This document shows, piece after piece, positions 46,657 to 56,500 of a stretch of 64,000 nt of DNA. The DNA comes from Bacteroidota bacterium (GTDB lineage Bacteria > Bacteroidota > Ignavibacteria > Palsa-1295). The notes beneath the pieces were generated by a model. That model made no database searches and had not been told where the DNA came from. It saw only the letters and a program-made list of their open reading frames with translations. The position numbers and the translations under genes were made by a program. The first letter of the stretch is position 1, and each line of letters begins with the position of its first letter. The DNA lies in NCBI GenBank assembly GCA_021324735.1, contig JAJPIO010000009.1:514510-578509 (forward strand), written 5' to 3'.

Positions 46657-48900
46657 TTATTTTGCAGCTACTGGTTGTTCATTGCCGGCCGCGTTGCTTG
46701 CAGTCGGGGGTGCTTTTTTAATGTCCGTCCCGACTCGTTGCAAGTACGCGATGAGCGCTACGATCTCTTTATTCGGATCGACATTTGCGATGCCACCCTG
46801 CGCCAGATCCGCTATGATCTTCTTTTGCTGTGTTTTCGCATCGGCGACGGCATCGAATTCGTAATCGACCGGATACGGCACGCCAAGTTTCCGAAGCGTG
46901 ATGATCTTACCCTCTGTATGTGAGAGATCAAGGTCGTCATGGAAGAGCCACGTGTAAGCAGGCATAATAGAGTTTGGCGAGGTCGACCGCGGGTCCATCA
47001 TGTGTCGCCAATGCCAGGCGCTCGGATATTTTCCACCGATGCGTGCCAGGTCAGGGCCTGTTCGTTTCGAGCCCCATAGGAATGGATGATCGTAGACAAA
47101 TTCACCTGGCTTGGAATATTCGCCGTAACGCTCCGTCTCACTTCGGAACGGACGTATCATCTGCGAGTGGCAGTTATTACAGCCCTCGCGAATATAGAGG
47201 TCGCGCCCCTCGAGTTCGAGCGGTGTATAGGGCGTTACGCTTGCGATCGTCGGAATATTCGATTTGACCAGTGCTGTCGGCACGTATTCGATCAGGCCGC
47301 CAATAAGAACCGCACCGAGCGAATAAAGGCCGAAGCGTACTGGCGCTGCTTCCAGCATACGATGCCAGGTCTCTTTCTTCGAATGACTTACGACCAGGCG
47401 GTTATTCGTTACCTGAACCTCCTCGTCGCGAAGCAGAGAACCGGATTTTGCCGTCTTGTAGAGGTTATAGACTGCCAGCAATGCACCGACAAGATACAGC
47501 GTACCACCGATCGATCGAAGAATGTACATCGGTATGATCTGCATGACCGTCTCCAGGAAGTTCGGATACATAAGCGTACCGTCCGGACGGAATTGCTTGA
47601 ACATTAACGCTTCGGTGATACCGGCCCAGTACATCGGCACTACATAAAATACAACGCCGAGCGTCATTACCCAGAAGTGCCAGTTGGCAAGCTTGATCGA
47701 GTAAAGCTTCGTGCGATAAATTCGTGGGAAGATGTAATAGAGCATCGCGAACGCGAAGCCGCCATTCCACAAGAGCGCGGGAAGATGTACGTGACCAATT
47801 ACATAATTCGTATAATGCGTCAGTGCATTGACGTTCTTGAACGACATCATCGGACCTTCGAACGTCGCCATACCATACGCCGTGATACCAACGACGAGGA
47901 ATTTCAGCACGGGATCGGTACGGACCTTATCCCAGGCGCCTCGAAGAGTCATGAGGCCATTGATCATGCCACCCCATGAGGGAGCAATGAGCATAATACT
48001 GAAGACCGAGCCGAGCGATTGCGCCCAATCCGGAAGGGCGGTATAAAGCAAGTGATGCGGGCCTGCCCAAATGTAGATGAAAATGAGCGCCCAAAAGTGA
48101 ACGATGGACAGCCGATAAGAGAATATTGGCCTGCCGGACGCCTTCGGAATGAAGTAGTACATGATCCCGAGGAATGGCGTCGTAAGGAAGAACGCAACGG
48201 CGTTGTGACCATACCACCATTGCACGAGTGCATCCTGCACACCGGCATACATCGAGTAGCTCTTTAAGAAGGAGACCGGTAACTCGAGCGAGTTTACAAT
48301 ATGCAGGATAGCAACTGTAATAAACGTCGCTAAGTAAAACCAGATGGCAACGTACATGTGCTTATCCTTGCGGCGCAGAATCGTACCGATCATGTTCCAA
48401 CCGAAGATCACCCACACCACGGCGATCGCAATATCGATCGGCCATTCGAGCTCGGCGTATTCCTTGCTCGTCGTGATCCCCAGTGGAAGCGTTAGTGCGG
48501 CACTAACGATAATAAGTTGCCATCCCCAAAAGTGGAGCTTGCTGAGCATGTCGCTGAACATACGAGCTTTGCAGAGCCGCTGCAGCGAGTAGTACACGCC
48601 AACGAAAATGGCATTGCCTGCGAATGCGAAGATCACAGCATTCGTATGCAAGGGCCGCATTCGGCCATAGGAGAGAATGTTGATGCCGCCTAAGAAGCTG
48701 GGGATATACAGCTTGAGTGCTACGATGAGCCCTACAAGCATACCCACAATGCCCCAAACGGCGGTGGCCATTGCAAAGAGGCGAACGATATTATTATCGT
48801 ACGCAACGGTCTCCAGTTGTCGCGGCGGTAGTGGTCCCCCGGCCGCAACCTGTGGCGCTGTTACCGGAGCGATGGTTGGTTGAGTCTGTTCAGTTGACAT
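46657..48900 (-). CDS. Fused cbb3 cytochrome oxidase subunits I+II (CcoN-CcoO)
   Basis: CcoN helices (WAGPHHLLYTALPDW, YTNYVIGHVHLPALLWNGGF) continuous with CcoO (REGCNNCHSQMIRPFRSETERYGEYS). Confidence 0.95.
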   Translation of the reverse strand: MSTEQTQPTIAPVTAPQVAAGGPLPPRQLETVAYDNNIVRLFAMATAVWGIVGMLVGLIVALKLYIPSFLGGINILSYGRMRPLHTNAVIFAFAGNAIFVGVYYSLQRLCKARMFSDMLSKLHFWGWQLIIVSAALTLPLGITTSKEYAELEWPIDIAIAVVWVIFGWNMIGTILRRKDKHMYVAIWFYLATFITVAILHIVNSLELPVSFLKSYSMYAGVQDALVQWWYGHNAVAFFLTTPFLGIMYYFIPKASGRPIFSYRLSIVHFWALIFIYIWAGPHHLLYTALPDWAQSLGSVFSIMLIAPSWGGMINGLMTLRGAWDKVRTDPVLKFLVVGITAYGMATFEGPMMSFKNVNALTHYTNYVIGHVHLPALLWNGGFAFAMLYYIFPRIYRTKLYSIKLANWHFWVMTLGVVFYVVPMYWAGITEALMFKQFRPDGTLMYPNFLETVMQIIPMYILRSIGGTLYLVGALLAVYNLYKTAKSGSLLRDEEVQVTNNRLVVSHSKKETWHRMLEAAPVRFGLYSLGAVLIGGLIEYVPTALVKSNIPTIASVTPYTPLELEGRDLYIREGCNNCHSQMIRPFRSETERYGEYSKPGEFVYDHPFLWGSKRTGPDLARIGGKYPSAWHWRHMMDPRSTSPNSIMPAYTWLFHDDLDLSHTEGKIITLRKLGVPYPVDYEFDAVADAKTQQKKIIADLAQGGIANVDPNKEIVALIAYLQRVGTDIKKAPPTASNAAGNEQPVAAK

Positions 48901-49093
48901 GATCAGGTTCAGATGGATAGTTAGTCACAGAAAGAGATTCGGCTTCTGCTTTTACACGATCTTCAAAAAGAATTCGCATTGCCGGAGTATGGACGTCATC
49001 ATACTGTCCGCTCGATGTAGCCCACAGGAAGGCGATCAGAAATGCGATCGCTACGAGGACGCTCGATAGCACGAGTAATATGATAATATTCAT
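48890..49093 (-). CDS. ccoS: CcoS cbb3 oxidase maturation protein
   Basis: Short TM protein AIAFLIAFLWATSSGQYDDVHTPAMRILFED. Confidence 0.88.
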   Translation of the reverse strand: MNIIILLVLSSVLVAIAFLIAFLWATSSGQYDDVHTPAMRILFEDRVKAEAESLSVTNYPSEPDHVN

Positions 49094-51540
49094 GCGAGCC
49101 TCCTGCTCAATCGGCGGGCGCCGCCGACGCTGATCGCGATCACCGTTAGCGAACTTACCGGCATCAGTATTGCCGCAACGAGCGGCGAAAGCTCACCTAT
49201 GATCGCGAGCGTTAATCCGAGCGCATTGTAAAAAATGGAAAAGACGAGGCTCGTCCAGATCATATGCTTCATCGAGCGTGCATAACGAAGCAGCGCTGGC
49301 AGCTTCGTGATCGACGCTGCATTCATAATGACATCGCAGGCAGGTACGAGTGTCGCCGTATCGTCGGTCACGGCGATTGCCACATCGGCTTCGCCCATCG
49401 CACCAGCGTCGTTCAAGCCATCACCTACCATCAGGACGGCATCACCGCCTTCGCGTGCCTCCATGATCCGCTCGATCTTATCGTCTGGTCGGCAATTGAA
49501 GCGCAGGTGATCGATGCCAAAGACCGGCTCCAGCAACGGGCGGTCGCGCTCCGAATCGCCAGAGATCAACTGGATACGGTAATCTTCTCGCAGCTTCGAG
49601 ATCATTTCTCGAACACCCTCGCGCACTGCCGGCCTGAACGTAAAGACGCCGGCATATTCACCATCGATAGCTACCGCCGCTGCAACGCTATTACCGAGTT
49701 GGGACTCACTAATTTCTGCATCACAATGGGCCGCGATGAACTCGGACGAACCGATCGCTATCGAATGGCCCGCCGCATGACCCGAGATTCCTTTACCGAT
49801 CACTTCCTGCACATGATCTGCTTCGAGAAGAAATGAATCGTGTTCTCCGGCGATGGCACGGCTTACCGGATGCGTACTTTCATGCGCGATCCGCAAGATC
49901 GCATGCCACTCTCTATCCTCGAGTGCGCGGCCATAAAATGCGATATCGTGCTCGGCCGCCGTTAGCGTGCCGGTCTTATCGAAGACGATCGAACTAATGC
50001 GATCGAGATCGAGCAGGACGCCCATATTCTTCAGGTAGATTCCGAAGCGACCCAGGCGGCCCATCGCACTGCCCAGCGTGATCGGCGCTGCAAGCGTGAG
50101 CGCACAAGGGCATGCGATGATCAGCACTGCGGTGAAGATGCTGAACGCCTTCGGCCAGTCTGGTAACCAGACCGCCGCGCCGGCTGCAGCGATAAGGAGC
50201 GCGACGGCGGTAAACCATTGCCCGAACTTATCGCTAAGCTCGAGGTATCGAGTAGTGCGATCTCCGGCGGCATTCTTGCGCTCAGACGAGCGATCCCACA
50301 TCGCGGCAAGCTCGCTATGCGACACATTCCGCGCGGCGATGAGCCTCACCGCTCGGCCCATTACCTTGCCGCCGGAATAGACCATCTCGTCCTTCGTGCA
50401 CTCGACCGGTACGGACTCGCCCGTTACAAAGCTGTAGTCGATGTAACCGATCTCGCTCGCGAGGATCGAATCGCACGGTACTACCTCGGCATTACGCACC
50501 GAGAGGATATCGCCAATTTTCAACTGCTCGATCGGTACTACCGCCGTCACTTCACCACGCTGGATTCGAACCGATAGCGGGAAGAACGATCGGTAGGTCC
50601 GGTCGAACGAGAGCGCATCGAAGGCCTTCTGCTGGAACAGCCGTCCGATCAGGAGGAAGAAGATCAGGCCGTTGAACGAATCCAGATATCCCGAGCCGTG
50701 TCCGGTCACTATATCGAAAACACTCCTTGCAAAGAGTACCGCGATACCCAGCGCGACCGGTACATCCAGGTTGATGCGGCGGCCTTTCAGCGCGGCTCGC
50801 GCTCCGATCCACCAGGGCGAGGCGCAGTAGACCAGCACCGGCACCGAGAGCGCGATCGATAGCACGCGAAACGCGAACATCAGTGGCCGCTCGACGCCGG
50901 CGCTTCCCGCGAAGTACTCCGCGATGTACATCATCATCGTATTACCGGCGGCAAAACCGGCAATACCGATCCGAGCATACATTCCGCGCGAGGTCTTCCG
51001 CTTCATCGCCGGGGATTCACCGGTCAGATCTTCCAGGCGGAGGAGCGGCGAATATCCGATCGACGCCATCGTCTCCGCTACCTGCCGAAGAGTCGTCCGC
51101 TGCGGATCGTAATCGACGGTGACCGTCCTCCGCATGATGTCCACGGTCGAAGCGAGGACCCCGGCATCGAGGCGGTCGAGGCGCTCCAGGAGCCACACGC
51201 ACGACACGCAGTGGAGCGAGGGTACCGTCCAGATGATGCGGTTCAGCGTAGCACTCGAGAAGGCGAGTAACCTGCGCTCGGTCGCGGCGTCGTCCAGGAC
51301 GGCATACTCGTCCTCGCGAAGCGGTCGCTTCCGCATCGAGATTCCCGCATCGGTATCGCGCTGGTAATATTCGCAGAGGTCGTGCTGGGCGAGGATCTCG
51401 TAGACCGTTCGGCAGCCGGTGCAGCAAAAGGGCTTGCCGTCGAAGTAGATGGTCTTCGGCTGACCCAGGGCCGAACCCGTATCGCACGGTTCGCCACAAT
51501 GGGCGCACGCCAGCTTAGTCATACGACCCAAGCTGTCCAT
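49090..51540 (-). CDS. CcoI/FixI-type copper P1B-ATPase
   Basis: HMA CVSCVWLLERLD, TM CPC (IIACPCALTLAAP), DKTGTL, MVGDGLNDAGA; N-terminal CXXC zinc-like module. ORF extends to 51645 but internal ATG preferred. Confidence 0.92.
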   Translation of the reverse strand: MDSLGRMTKLACAHCGEPCDTGSALGQPKTIYFDGKPFCCTGCRTVYEILAQHDLCEYYQRDTDAGISMRKRPLREDEYAVLDDAATERRLLAFSSATLNRIIWTVPSLHCVSCVWLLERLDRLDAGVLASTVDIMRRTVTVDYDPQRTTLRQVAETMASIGYSPLLRLEDLTGESPAMKRKTSRGMYARIGIAGFAAGNTMMMYIAEYFAGSAGVERPLMFAFRVLSIALSVPVLVYCASPWWIGARAALKGRRINLDVPVALGIAVLFARSVFDIVTGHGSGYLDSFNGLIFFLLIGRLFQQKAFDALSFDRTYRSFFPLSVRIQRGEVTAVVPIEQLKIGDILSVRNAEVVPCDSILASEIGYIDYSFVTGESVPVECTKDEMVYSGGKVMGRAVRLIAARNVSHSELAAMWDRSSERKNAAGDRTTRYLELSDKFGQWFTAVALLIAAAGAAVWLPDWPKAFSIFTAVLIIACPCALTLAAPITLGSAMGRLGRFGIYLKNMGVLLDLDRISSIVFDKTGTLTAAEHDIAFYGRALEDREWHAILRIAHESTHPVSRAIAGEHDSFLLEADHVQEVIGKGISGHAAGHSIAIGSSEFIAAHCDAEISESQLGNSVAAAVAIDGEYAGVFTFRPAVREGVREMISKLREDYRIQLISGDSERDRPLLEPVFGIDHLRFNCRPDDKIERIMEAREGGDAVLMVGDGLNDAGAMGEADVAIAVTDDTATLVPACDVIMNAASITKLPALLRYARSMKHMIWTSLVFSIFYNALGLTLAIIGELSPLVAAILMPVSSLTVIAISVGGARRLSRRLA

Positions 51541-51609
51541 TCCATTTTCTTCCGTTGCGCGGATCAACTGGCTTCTCCTCAGCCCTCTTAAAGAAACAGG
51601 TAGCGACGT

Positions 51610-51624
51610 GAGCGACTTTCGCTC
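51610..51624. repeat. Short REP-like hairpin gagcga-ctt-tcgctc
   Basis: Perfect 6-bp arms, 3-nt loop, upstream of the P-type ATPase gene. Confidence 0.5.
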
Positions 51625-52036
51625 CGAAGAGAGTTTAGCACGCAATCAGACGTACTATTCCTCCGACGCCACGCAAGAGGTTCAAAGATGTGCCATCATT
51701 CGGAAGTGGCTGTTTTTACTCGATTTACAGCCTTTTCGAGGAAGGCCTTCAAAATTCCGTAAAATTCCTGAATACCCAACATTCACAGACGTTAACTCTT
51801 CTTATATCTTTCCCTATGCCTGTTATCCAAAATGAAGCGTTTTACGGTAAATGCCGAAAAATTATGTCTTTGTGTTTTGTTTGGTTTTCATGAATCGCAT
51901 GATTCTACGAAATCAAAATTGATGATAAATCGCGATTTTCAATGAGCAGAGTGTATATCCGGCGATAATAAGGTAGGAACGCCGGAATTTGGTGAGAAAA
52001 TTAAAACGTTAAAAATACAATAAAGGTTCCAATAAT

Positions 52037-52234
52037 ATGCTGTTTTTACTTATTCGACAAAATGCAAGCCTTCAGTCGATTCTTGGACTCTGTAACTTTC
52101 GCGACTATAAGGATATTTGTAAGTACGAGAAGGATGTCCGCTCGATCTTACAACATAACCAGCGGCATTCTACTTATTTCGTTCGGATCATAACGGCAGA
52201 TGGCATCATCGTGCGAAAGATTGTGAAACAGTAG
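52037..52234 (+). pseudogene. Possible degraded fragment of a T9SS C-terminal sorting domain
   Basis: Ends TYFVRIITADGIIVRKIVKQ-stop, closely resembling T9SS CTD ends. The upstream match is split between frames (gatcttacaacataaccagcggcatt...). Confidence 0.5.
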
Positions 52235-52400
52235 GGACGTGCCTTTGGCACGTCCACCGTGGGGATTAGATAACGTCAGTCAACAGGATGAATTTGCGGG
52301 CAGCAGGATTTGTAAATTGCAAGAAGACATCAGAGCGTTATGATTGAGCATGTGACAGCATTTCGGCATTCCTCACGCTGGACGTGCCGAAGGCACGTCC
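52235..52400. repeat. Inverted pair of REP-like hairpins (ggacgtgcc-ttt/gaa-ggcacgtcc)
   Basis: Perfect 9-bp arms at 52235-52255 and 52380-52400. Wider context is inverted (tagggacgtgcc... / ...ggcacgtcccta). Confidence 0.9.
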
Positions 52401-52414
52401 CTACCGACTTTGCT

Positions 52415-52810
52415 ATGCCGATAGCCCGTCAACTAAGAAGAGCATACATTGTTATCGCTTTTATTATGGTGTCTGGGTGTATAGACTCTAATTTACCCTC
52501 AGGGTTGGTCGTTACACCGAGTGCGCTAAACTTTGGCACAGCAACCACTGGAGGTTGTCTTACCAAATCGATCACTATTACCAATCTTTTCAACTCACCA
52601 GTGACACTGCGATGGACTCTATCGAGCACAGTATTTTCGATGCCGGACTCGCTGTTGCTAGCTAATCCAATACCGAACAGTACCGAAGTATCAGTGCGGG
52701 TTCAGTTCTGTCCTTCAATTCGAACTGCCTACGTTGATACGCTCGTATTTTCCGATACTCTTAGTAAGAAGCAATTAGCAAGAATTCCATTGAGTGGTTC
52801 TGGTTTCTAA
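52415..52810 (+). CDS. Lipoprotein with one ASH/choice-of-anchor domain
   Basis: AYIVIAFIMVSGC lipobox; VVTPSALNFGTATTGGCLTKSITITNLFNSPVTL. Confidence 0.72.
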   Translation: MPIARQLRRAYIVIAFIMVSGCIDSNLPSGLVVTPSALNFGTATTGGCLTKSITITNLFNSPVTLRWTLSSTVFSMPDSLLLANPIPNSTEVSVRVQFCPSIRTAYVDTLVFSDTLSKKQLARIPLSGSGF

Positions 52811-52829
52811 GACAAAGGATTGCGCGTAA

Positions 52830-53546
52830 GTGAGATCGTCTCTACTATTTACCCTTGTCGTGCTCACTATCGTATTACTGTCGTCATGCGGTACTTCCTA
52901 TTTCGTTGACCCTGTAATAACGCCTTTATTCACGGGTCCGAATCAAGTAAACGCGCAGTTCGATTTTTCAACACATCAGGTCTTCTACTTCGAAGGAGCT
53001 TATTCGCTTCCTCAAAATTTTCTCTTATCTGCTTCCTACGAGCCATGGTCAGGTGCTGGTAATACGGATCAGAATATGACCTCTTTGGCTCTCGGCCATT
53101 TTTGGTTGCGCGACAATCTAATTCCTACTGTAATAGGAGGCTACGGATGGGGACAGCACTCCTTTGGAAATAATTATTGGGTACATGATCCTTTTAATAA
53201 CGAGATACGGGATTCAGCGCAGGGCCTGAGTAAATTTCGTCGTTTTTTTCTCGAGGGTTATATCAGTCGCGTGAGCAAAGGTTTTGAAGATTCCGCATGG
53301 CTAAGCAGTTCTTATGGTTTTGGCGCCAGGGCTGATTACATTGACAAGTACTTCTCCTCCGACACCAGCGTAGTCAACGTAACAAGGCCACTTCATCCTC
53401 TTGCTGCTGATCTTTTTATCTTTGGCAGTATTGGGATCAGGCACATTCAATTATATGCCCAGCTTCTTTGGCGCCTTCAAAGTGCGAGTGGTATCGAGCT
53501 TGGCGATGGCTTCGTGAGCACCGCCGGTTTACAATTAGCGTTCTAA
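52830..53546 (+). CDS. Predicted outer-membrane beta-barrel lipoprotein, unknown function
   Basis: Lipobox VLTIVLLSSCG; beta-strand-rich sequence. Confidence 0.6.
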   Translation: MRSSLLFTLVVLTIVLLSSCGTSYFVDPVITPLFTGPNQVNAQFDFSTHQVFYFEGAYSLPQNFLLSASYEPWSGAGNTDQNMTSLALGHFWLRDNLIPTVIGGYGWGQHSFGNNYWVHDPFNNEIRDSAQGLSKFRRFFLEGYISRVSKGFEDSAWLSSSYGFGARADYIDKYFSSDTSVVNVTRPLHPLAADLFIFGSIGIRHIQLYAQLLWRLQSASGIELGDGFVSTAGLQLAF

Positions 53547-53568
53547 AAACAGGTTGTGAATGGACCAC

Positions 53569-56500
53569 TTATTTCTCTATCTCAATGCGTCGTGTTGTGA
53601 CGTGGCCGCCGCTCGATAATCGCAGGTAGTAGGTGCCGGATGGAAGTGAGGTAACGGGTATGGATGTGCTGCGGACATCCGATACACCGAGAGCATGATG
53701 TCCAAGCGCATCGTAAAGATCTCCCGCCACCGGATCCCCAAAATTCAATATCCGAACCCAAATTTCGTTCTTCGCCGGATTTGGCACAATGCTCTCGACC
53801 TTAAAAATTCTCTCGTTGACCACTCGCGAAAGCAGCGTATCATCACAGCCGGGCGCGTAAGCGAATGTCATTGTAGTGAGCGTGTCGGATGTGAGCGTAT
53901 AGCATTTGGATGGTGCTGGCTCCGTTGCGACGCCCGAAAGTGCGACCTTACCCGACATAACGTCCGTAAGGTATGCTTCGCAATCGAGCCGAGCGATCTC
54001 GGTTTCCGTAGTTGGCGTAAACGATGGGGGCAAAGGTATGCTAATGTTTGCACCACTGCGATCGGCGAGAAGCGTAGGCGTCCCACTATCAAGCGTCGAT
54101 GTAACGGCGACTGGAGTGAGTAGATCGGCTGGCATCGAAAGCCGGAAGGAGATCGAGCGAAGCGCAAGCGATTGTAGCGAGGCTGTTCCGCCGGTACCAA
54201 TAGCATAGATGGGAATGTGGACGTGTCCCGTATCTTTCGCCGTAAGCATTCCGGGATGTAAATAGACAGCCAGCGAGGGCGGCGCAATAGCGGTCGCATT
54301 CAACGCGATCGCTGTGTCGTGTTCAGTGCCATCATCGCCATGATAGAAGATGCGAAGGGATGACGAATTATCGCCGATGGTCTGCGGCAAGTAGAGGAGA
54401 GTGGTGACCCAGGTGGAATTGGGAGTAAGTGTATCTCCCACGGGACCACCCCCTGGCCCCCTCCTTGAAAAGGAGGGGGAAGTGAGTATTGCAGAATCAA
54501 TGACGATCGCTTTGCACGAGGTATTCGTGAGTGAGATCGTTGCGGAGTCGTTTTCACAGCCGGCAATATGCTGCGGAAACGTTATGCTCGTTATTGGAAG
54601 CGAGACGGTGGAGGGTGTAGCTGTACCGATACCTGCGATCGTTATTGTGGTGTCACGGCCGGCATCGTTTCCATTCTTGCTTTGAACGTGGAAGCTAAGC
54701 GTGGCGGAGTGCATGCCTTTTGTTCGCGGCTCGAATCGTATTTTAAAAGCTGTGCTGGCATTTACCGCGATCAGCGAATCAGGTATCACTTCAATAGCAA
54801 ATGCTGCGTCTCCATTCAACTGCGCGTTCGAGATCACCATCGTGTCGCAGCCAACGTTCGATATGCTCGTCGAAATGGTCGTATCGCCAAAGCACGAGGA
54901 AAGGGCACCGGCATTGAGCGAGGTACCGGTTAACGCAAACGTGGCGGCGGGATAACTCGTCGAAGCATTGAGGATCATATCAACACTCGTTTCGCCCGGT
55001 TTACCGGGAGCATCGAATGTGAAAGTGACGTACTGCCTCGGCGCGCTGCCCGTTTGCGGAGTAAAGCGAACGCGCACGAAAAATCCGCTATCGGGCGGCA
55101 ATACAATAGGGAAGGTGGGATCGCTTGCGCTCCAGCCAGCCTTCCACGTTGTGTTATCGCCACGCACTACGACCGTGTCACATCCGAAATTGTGAATTGG
55201 GACGACGGTATCTTTTGGCGCCGCGCACAAGCTTACATCTCCCAGGTCAAGCTCCGGTTGATCGGGAATAAGAATGCTTGCCGAACTCGAGAAGCGCACT
55301 TGAATGGAGACGGTGGTATCGAAGGTAATGCTTGTGCCAGCGTAAATACCTTTGAACCGAGCGTAGATCATCGTGCTCTTGTTCAGGTCCTGCGGCGGAA
55401 ACGTGAGGAGCATTGTATCAGCAGCGCCCGAAGAAAGCATACGGCTGAACGTCATATTCGACGTGTATTGCAATAGTGGATCGACCGTGAGCGTACAACT
55501 CATGAAGAAGACACTATCGCAGGAGAGCCCGTGCAGGACCAGTGGAACGTGCGAATCGTGGCAATTGGAGAGCGATACATTCGGCGCTACCGAAACGCGA
55601 ACGTCATTATGAGCAGGCGCGGCGATCGCGGAAAGCGTAAGAGCAGTGTCATACTTTTGCGGTACGACCGTAAGCACACCATGCACATAATAAACATTAT
55701 TGTAGATGCCCGGTGCGAGCGCAGAGAGCGTAACCCAGAAGGTATCAATCTCATCTGGGCCTAACGTCTCCGGTGGATAATGATCGAATTGCGGTTTGAG
55801 CGTATTATCCCACCAGGTAATGGAATCGATACGGAGCATATCGCAGGTATGCGGCGCTTTAACGACGAGCGGCAGTTTCGTATCGGTACACGTACTCATC
55901 TTGAGCGGCGTCTTGAGCGAACATTTTACCGGTGCCGGCGGGGGATACAAATGCACGACCGATGAGTCCCTTGTGGCATACTCGTAAAATCCACACTTAT
56001 AAACGCCGGTCACCGTGTCATCAAAATAGAATGTGGATGCGAATTGATAGGGATGCAACTGGGCGCGGTACTTGATCGGATAGCGGCCAGTACCGATCGG
56101 GACGATCAGCATCGTATCTGCCGGCTCGATATACAGGCCATCGTTGGTATAGGCGTGTATGCGGACGGTGTCGGGGTTCGTCGTCATGTCGAACCACACG
56201 GTCATCGTATCGAGTGAACAGGTCGTATCTATTATACTGCGAGCGTGCAGAATGTTTTGGAGATAGCTCGGCATTCTAACATTGATCGTTCGATCTTCTC
56301 CATACTTGAATGGCCCGCAGTTGTACCGGCCTGTTACGGTATCCTTAAAATAAAATGTAGTGCTAAACTGCTGATACGGGACCGAGGTACGATAGTGTAT
56401 AACGACCGGAGTATTCCCAGGTGGAAGAATTATCGTAGTATCCACCGGCTCGATCGTGGAGTTGTCGAGGGTGTAGGCGTGAAGGCGAACGGTATCGGTG

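Noticed and set aside
49264-49836. 190-aa plus-strand ORF
   Set aside because: Antisense shadow of the P-type ATPase gene.
51017-51508. 163-aa ORF in another frame of the P-type ATPase gene
   Set aside because: Arg/Pro-rich out-of-frame translation of a GC-rich stretch.
51890-51945. Possible FNR/FixK-like palindromes upstream of the cbb3 cluster (gaatcgcatgattc, atcaaaattgat)
   Set aside because: They do not match TTGAT-N4-ATCAA well and lie some distance from the likely ATPase start; AT-rich sequence gives such palindromes by chance.
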